A stretch of DNA of 64,000 nt from the NCBI RefSeq assembly GCF_018531495.1, contig NZ_JAHDTI010000002.1, positions 434,001-498,000 of the forward strand. Direction: 5' to 3'. The notes beneath the pieces are model-generated. The model was not told the DNA's origin. It did no database searches and was given only the letters and a program-made list of their open reading frames with translations. The stretch's first letter is position 1. Each line of letters starts with the position of its first letter. A program made the translations under genes and the position numbers. Origin of the DNA: Nonomuraea sediminis. Its GTDB lineage: Bacteria > Actinomycetota > Actinomycetes > Streptosporangiales > Streptosporangiaceae. Below are positions 60,233-64,000 of this stretch, piece by piece.

Positions 60233-60882
60233 ACGCGGTACCCGGCGCCGGTCACCGTCTCGATCACGGGAGGGTGGCCGAGCTTCTTGCGCAACGTCCC
60301 CACGGTCACCCGCACGGAGTTCGTGAAGCAATTGATGTTCTCGTCCCATGCCTTCTCCAGCAGGTCCTCGGCGCTGACCACGGCGCCCTCGGCCCGCAGG
60401 AGCACCTCGAGTACGGCGAACTCCTTCGGGCTGAGCGCCACGTACCGGCCGTCCCTGAAAACCTCGTGCCGGGCGGGGTCGAGCGTGATGCCGGAACGGG
60501 ACAAGACCGGCGGGATATTGGTCGCGACCCGGCGGGCCAGCGCCCGCAGCCGGGCGACCAACTCGGGGAAGTCGAACGGCTTGGGTAGGTAGTCGTCCGC
60601 ACCGATCGACAGGCCCTCGACCTTCGAGCGCAGGTCGCCCGCCGCAGTGAGCATGATGATCCGAGCGGGCACGCGTTCGGCCACAAGCCTGCGGCACACC
60701 TCGTCGCCGTGGAGCTTCGGCAGGTCGCGGTCGAGCACGATCACGTCGTAGTCGTTGGTCATCGCCCGCTCCAGCGCGGCGTCGCCATCGTGGACGACGT
60801 CCACGGCCATCTTCTCCTTGCGGAGCCCGACCGCCACAATGCTGGCCAAGACCTGCTCGTCCTCCGCAATCAGCACGCGCAT
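60229..60882 (-). CDS. OmpR-family response regulator of the efflux operon
   Basis: The 217-residue regulator has a receiver domain with acidic pocket EDE (7-9), phospho-acceptor Asp51 in VLDRDLP and Lys in YLPKPFD (near 101), and a winged-helix DNA-binding domain (about 125-217, LSPKEFAVLEVLLRAEGAVVS and VRVTVGTLRKKLG). It is 16 bases downstream of the permease gene and probably regulates the operon that contains it. Confidence 0.93.
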   Translation of the reverse strand: MRVLIAEDEQVLASIVAVGLRKEKMAVDVVHDGDAALERAMTNDYDVIVLDRDLPKLHGDEVCRRLVAERVPARIIMLTAAGDLRSKVEGLSIGADDYLPKPFDFPELVARLRALARRVATNIPPVLSRSGITLDPARHEVFRDGRYVALSPKEFAVLEVLLRAEGAVVSAEDLLEKAWDENINCFTNSVRVTVGTLRKKLGHPPVIETVTGAGYRV

Positions 60883-60898
60883 GTCTCGATGGTCCCAA

Positions 60899-62089
60899 TC
60901 ATGCGATCGTCAGCGCCAGCGTGGGCGACATACGGGCGGCGCGCATCGCCGGGTAGATCCCGGCCACGGTGCCGACCAACAGGGTCGCCGCCAGCCCGCC
61001 GCCGAGCGCCCCTGCCGGTACGACCGTGAGCATGCCCTGCAGGAATGCGTACATGTATGTGACCGTAACGCCGAGCGCCGTACCGCTGACGCCGCCGAGT
61101 CCGGCCAGCAGCAGCGACTCGGCCAGGAACTGGACGCGTACCTGACCCCGGGTCGCGCCGAGCGAGCGACGCAGGCCGATCTCGCGCCGCCGTTCCAGCA
61201 CGGAGATGACCATGGTGTTGGCCACGCCGACGCCACCGACGAGCAGCGCGACCCCGCCGATGCCCAGCAGCAGGTTGGTGAACGCCCCCACCACTGCGGC
61301 TCGCGCCGCGAGCGCGTCCGACGGCCGGCTGACGGACACCTCCTCCGGGTGCTCCGGATTGGCAGTACGGGGCAGTACGGCGCGCACGTCCGAGACGTAT
61401 TCGTCGCTCGACCTGGTGTAGATGGTGGTCGGATACCCGTCGAAATGCAGGAACGTGCTGGCAGCTGGGAAGCCGATCAGCGCGGATGCGTCGATCTCCT
61501 CTGCCAGCGGCGACTCGTCAAGCACGCCGACGACCGTCCACCACTGCCCGTTGATCCACGCCTGGTCACCCGCCGTCGCGGCCAGCCTGTCGGCGGCCGA
61601 CGCGCCGAGCACCACCGCGCGTTGCGCCGCGGTGGCCGCGTTCAGCCAGGCGCCGTGCCGTACCGGGGTCTGCAGGATCTTGAGCAGGTCCAGCGAGGTG
61701 GCGCGGACCTGCAGGCCGCCCGTGTGGGTAGACGGCACCCGGTCGTTGCGGAAGATCGGCAGGCCGGTGTCGCCGGTCTGGCCGACCTGCTGGACGGGGT
61801 CAATCGCCTGGATCATGGTCAGCGCCCGTTTGGGGAGCTTGGCCTGGCCGCCGAAGAGCTGCTGGCCCGGAGTCACCGTCAGCATGTTCGTGCCGAGGCT
61901 GTCGAGCTCACGCAGCAATCTGGCCTGGCTGGACGATGAGATGCCGAGCACCGCGATCATGGTCGCGATGCCGATCGCGATGCCCAGCGCCGACAGGGCC
62001 ACGCGCGTCTGGCGGGTCCGCAGCCCGACCGCGGCCACGCACACCACGTCGCGGGCGCTGAGCCGGGCCGGCGACAGTCGTTCGGTCAT
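60899..62089 (-). CDS. ABC exporter permease, MacB/FtsX type
   Basis: The 396-residue protein has one N-terminal membrane helix (about 30-52), a periplasmic-core-like extracellular domain (about 55-265) and three C-terminal helices with the FtsX motif ERRREIGLRRSLGATRGQ. This is the MacB topology of tripartite or two-component exporters. ATG 62087-62089 follows AGGTG closely and lies two bases after the ATPase stop. In a Gram-positive cell it would export a peptide, lipid or antibiotic. Confidence 0.92.
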   Translation of the reverse strand: MTERLSPARLSARDVVCVAAVGLRTRQTRVALSALGIAIGIATMIAVLGISSSSQARLLRELDSLGTNMLTVTPGQQLFGGQAKLPKRALTMIQAIDPVQQVGQTGDTGLPIFRNDRVPSTHTGGLQVRATSLDLLKILQTPVRHGAWLNAATAAQRAVVLGASAADRLAATAGDQAWINGQWWTVVGVLDESPLAEEIDASALIGFPAASTFLHFDGYPTTIYTRSSDEYVSDVRAVLPRTANPEHPEEVSVSRPSDALAARAAVVGAFTNLLLGIGGVALLVGGVGVANTMVISVLERRREIGLRRSLGATRGQVRVQFLAESLLLAGLGGVSGTALGVTVTYMYAFLQGMLTVVPAGALGGGLAATLLVGTVAGIYPAMRAARMSPTLALTIA

Positions 62090-62091
62090 GG

Positions 62092-62796
62092 TCACACCTG
62101 CTTCCACGCCGTCGCGCCTGACACTTCGTCGGCGATCACGTGGCCGTCGCGGAGCCGGATTCGGCGGGGCGTGGCCTCGGCGACGTCGTCGTCATGAGTG
62201 ATGATCGCCAGAGTGGTGCCCGCCCGGTTCAGCTCGCGCAGGATCGTGATGATCTCGGCGCCCGACGCGGTGTCGAGGTTGCCCGTCGGCTCGTCGGCCA
62301 GCAGCAGGGCCGGTTCGCCGACTACCGCGCGGGCCACGGCAACCCGCTGGCGTTCGCCGCCGGAGAGCTGGTTCGGGCGGTGGCTCAGCCGGTGTCCCAG
62401 GCCGACCCGCTCGAGTGCCTCGGCAGCCCGCTCCCGGCGCTCGCGCCTCGACACCCCGGCGTACAGCAGACCGTCGGCCACGTTGTCCAGCGCCGACGTC
62501 CCATCGGCCAAGTGGAACTGCTGGAACACGAAACCGATGTGCCGAGCCCTGAGCGCCGACAGCTCGCGATCGCTTAGCTCGGCCACGTCGTAGCCGGCGA
62601 TCCGTACGATGCCCGCCGAGGGCCGGTCCAGGGTGCCGATCGTGTGGAGCAACGTCGACTTGCCCGACCCGGACGGGCCGATGATCGCCAACAGCTCACT
62701 GGCCTCGACCCGCAGGTCGACGCCCTGGAGCGCGTGCACGTCGCCTGGGTACTCCTTGGTCACGCCGACCAGCTCGATCACCACGTCTCGGCTCAT
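62092..62796 (-). CDS. ABC exporter ATPase, MacB/LolD type
   Basis: The 234-residue ATPase has Walker [10 protein letters not shown] (39-47), signature LSGGERQR, Walker [13 protein letters not shown] and H-loop THDDDVAE, matching the MacB/LolD (DEPTGNLD) group. It overlaps the adaptor gene upstream in ATGA and powers the MacB-type permease downstream. Confidence 0.95.
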   Translation of the reverse strand: MSRDVVIELVGVTKEYPGDVHALQGVDLRVEASELLAIIGPSGSGKSTLLHTIGTLDRPSAGIVRIAGYDVAELSDRELSALRARHIGFVFQQFHLADGTSALDNVADGLLYAGVSRRERRERAAEALERVGLGHRLSHRPNQLSGGERQRVAVARAVVGEPALLLADEPTGNLDTASGAEIITILRELNRAGTTLAIITHDDDVAEATPRRIRLRDGHVIADEVSGATAWKQV

Positions 62797-63830
62797 GGCT
62801 GCGGGACCTCGACCTTCATGCCCTCGGTTAGGCCCTGGCCGGAGATCTCGACGCGGCTCACCGCGTACAGGCCGGTCTTGACCGCGACGATCCGGCCCGT
62901 GGCGCCGTCCATGACGCGTACGCCGTAACCGCCCTCGCGCAGCGCGAGCAGCGCCTCGACGGGCACGGACAGGACTCCGCCGTGGCGTTCGGTCCGTAGG
63001 TCGACGGTCACCGGCGCCTGGTCCAGACGGCCGAGCTTGCCGGTCACGGTGGCCTCGACGTCGACCGTGGCCTGGCTGTTCTTGTCGGCTCCCGCCGTGG
63101 CGGTCGTGCCGACCGAGCGGATCTCCGCCTTGACCTTGCGTCCGTCGGGCAGTTCCACGACGGCCGTGGCACCGATGCGGGCGAACTGCTGATAGGACGC
63201 CGGCAGGTCGATGTGCACAGCACGCAAGGTGCTCGTGGTCGTCACCACGGACGCGCCCGCGCCGTCGCCCTTGACCGCGGTGTTCCTGGAGATCCTGAGC
63301 GCCCCGGAGGCCACGATGACCTGCGTGGAGTCTACCGTTCCGGTCTTGGCCAGGCGGTTGTCCTTCTGCCAGTCGCGTACGGCTTGGCCGGTCCGCCAGG
63401 TGTAGTCGTCGTCCACCGTGCCGGAGTCGTAGCCGAGCTTCTTGAGGTTGAGCTCGAGTTGCTCGACGTCCGCGCCGCTGGAGCCGATGACGAGCTTCCT
63501 GTACATCGGGATCGACCCGTACATGAGCACGACCGGGCGCCGGTCCACCTGGTAGAGCCATTGACCGCGGCGCACGACCGTGCCCTCGGCGCGGGTCCTG
63601 GTCACGGTGCCCATCGTTTTGTTCGGCTGGGCGCGGCGGCCCGAGTAGCCGAGCGTGCCGCCGACCTGCTTGGTGTCGACAAGGTCCGAGCGGGTGATCT
63701 CCGCCGTGACGACCGCGGCGGAGGCGGCCGCGGGCATGGCCGAGTCCTTACTGGGCGCGATCGCCGCCACGCCGCCAACGGCCACGGCGATGAGCACCGC
63801 GGACCCGACGACCACGACCTTGTGGCTCAT
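62793..63830 (-). CDS. Efflux adaptor with peptidoglycan-binding-like domain
   Basis: The 345-residue protein begins with a membrane helix ([23 protein letters not shown]) and continues with a HlyD/RND-type adaptor. A lipoyl-like strand lies around [22 protein letters not shown] peptidoglycan-binding-1-like insert ([21 protein letters not shown].., [16 protein letters not shown]) and a beta-barrel part ([25 protein letters not shown]) follow. Such adaptors accompany MacB-type exporters in actinomycetes. ATG 63828-63830 overlaps the stop of the upstream gene. Confidence 0.88.
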   Translation of the reverse strand: MSHKVVVVGSAVLIAVAVGGVAAIAPSKDSAMPAAASAAVVTAEITRSDLVDTKQVGGTLGYSGRRAQPNKTMGTVTRTRAEGTVVRRGQWLYQVDRRPVVLMYGSIPMYRKLVIGSSGADVEQLELNLKKLGYDSGTVDDDYTWRTGQAVRDWQKDNRLAKTGTVDSTQVIVASGALRISRNTAVKGDGAGASVVTTTSTLRAVHIDLPASYQQFARIGATAVVELPDGRKVKAEIRSVGTTATAGADKNSQATVDVEATVTGKLGRLDQAPVTVDLRTERHGGVLSVPVEALLALREGGYGVRVMDGATGRIVAVKTGLYAVSRVEISGQGLTEGMKVEVPQP

Positions 63831-64000
63831 CGCGAGCTCTGATCCATCAGCGGCCGGCACGCCTTCTGCGCCTCCTGGACCGCGGGCGCGTCCTGGTCGA
63901 TGCCCTGCGGCGGGTCCAGCTTGATGCCGCCCTTCTCGTCCTGCTGCGGGTCGGGCATGTTCACGCCCTTCTGGCGCATGCAGGCGGTGAACTTGAGCGC
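63827..64000 (-). CDS. Secreted protein fragment upstream of the efflux genes, 5' end outside window
   Basis: Only the last 57 residues are present. The stretch FTACMRQKGVNMPDPQQDEKG and the ending EAQKACRPLMDQ (two cysteines) are typical of small actinomycete lipoproteins that precede MacB-type efflux operons. It overlaps the adaptor gene in ATGA, so it is the first known gene of this six-gene operon within the window. The signal peptide cannot be seen. Confidence 0.7.
   Translation of the reverse strand, partial: ALKFTACMRQKGVNMPDPQQDEKGGIKLDPPQGIDQDAPAVQEAQKACRPLMDQSSR

Overview
The window is high-GC DNA with strong third-position GC, frequent GTG starts, many four-base start/stop overlaps, a complete cvnA-D conservon and several actinomycete-type regulators and efflux systems. 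This points to a filamentous actinobacterium, most likely of the Streptosporangiales (Nonomuraea-like). The assignment is an inference from gene content, not a database match.

Layout. 1-4.6 kb is a conflict-type patch: a partial ABC-F ATPase, an HTH-nucleotidyltransferase/HEPN toxin-antitoxin pair, and a small type VII secretion-like module of an EspC-like protein, a DUF4259-like protein and a divergent membrane-anchored protein with an ADP-ribosyltransferase-like C-terminus. 4.6-18.5 kb is a sugar catabolic locus. A GntR regulator, a three-component ABC importer, a GH38-type alpha-mannosidase and a glucarate-dehydratase-like enolase lie on the minus strand. A secreted propeller protein, a mutarotase-like protein and an SDR lie on the plus strand. 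Two nearly identical 15-bp palindromes link the two arms. 19.6-32.4 kb holds a HopA1-like gene and an 11.6-kb gene for a Tc-toxin A-type protein carrying about 25-30 hemopexin-like repeats, with no TcB or TcC partner nearby. 32.4-46.6 kb carries mixed metabolic genes: a DUF305 lipoprotein, kinases, hydrolases, a ChrB regulator opposite a COG4280-like membrane protein, and a RidA/PLP-dehydratase/peptidase operon flanked by two decayed genes.

46.7-48.8 kb is the most striking locus. Two tandem Y-RNA-like genes with circularly permuted tRNA-like modules sit immediately upstream of a TROVE/vWA gene (bacterial Ro60, rsr). The second ends 24 nt before the start codon, so the RNAs may form the leader of the Ro mRNA. 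A 17-nt piece of the Y RNA upstream region recurs 3.7 kb away in direct orientation, at the far side of a hydrolase/AraC block.

48.8-52.5 kb is the conservon, with a promoter and terminators. 52.6-59.1 kb holds a secreted protease-like protein, a beta-lactamase-family hydrolase, a kinase, a YCII pair protein, a small DivIVA-like protein, a methyltransferase, a membrane protein and a frameshifted gene. 59.1-64.0 kb is one operon: a secreted protein (cut by the window end), a membrane-fusion adaptor, an ABC ATPase, a MacB-like permease, a response regulator and a histidine kinase.
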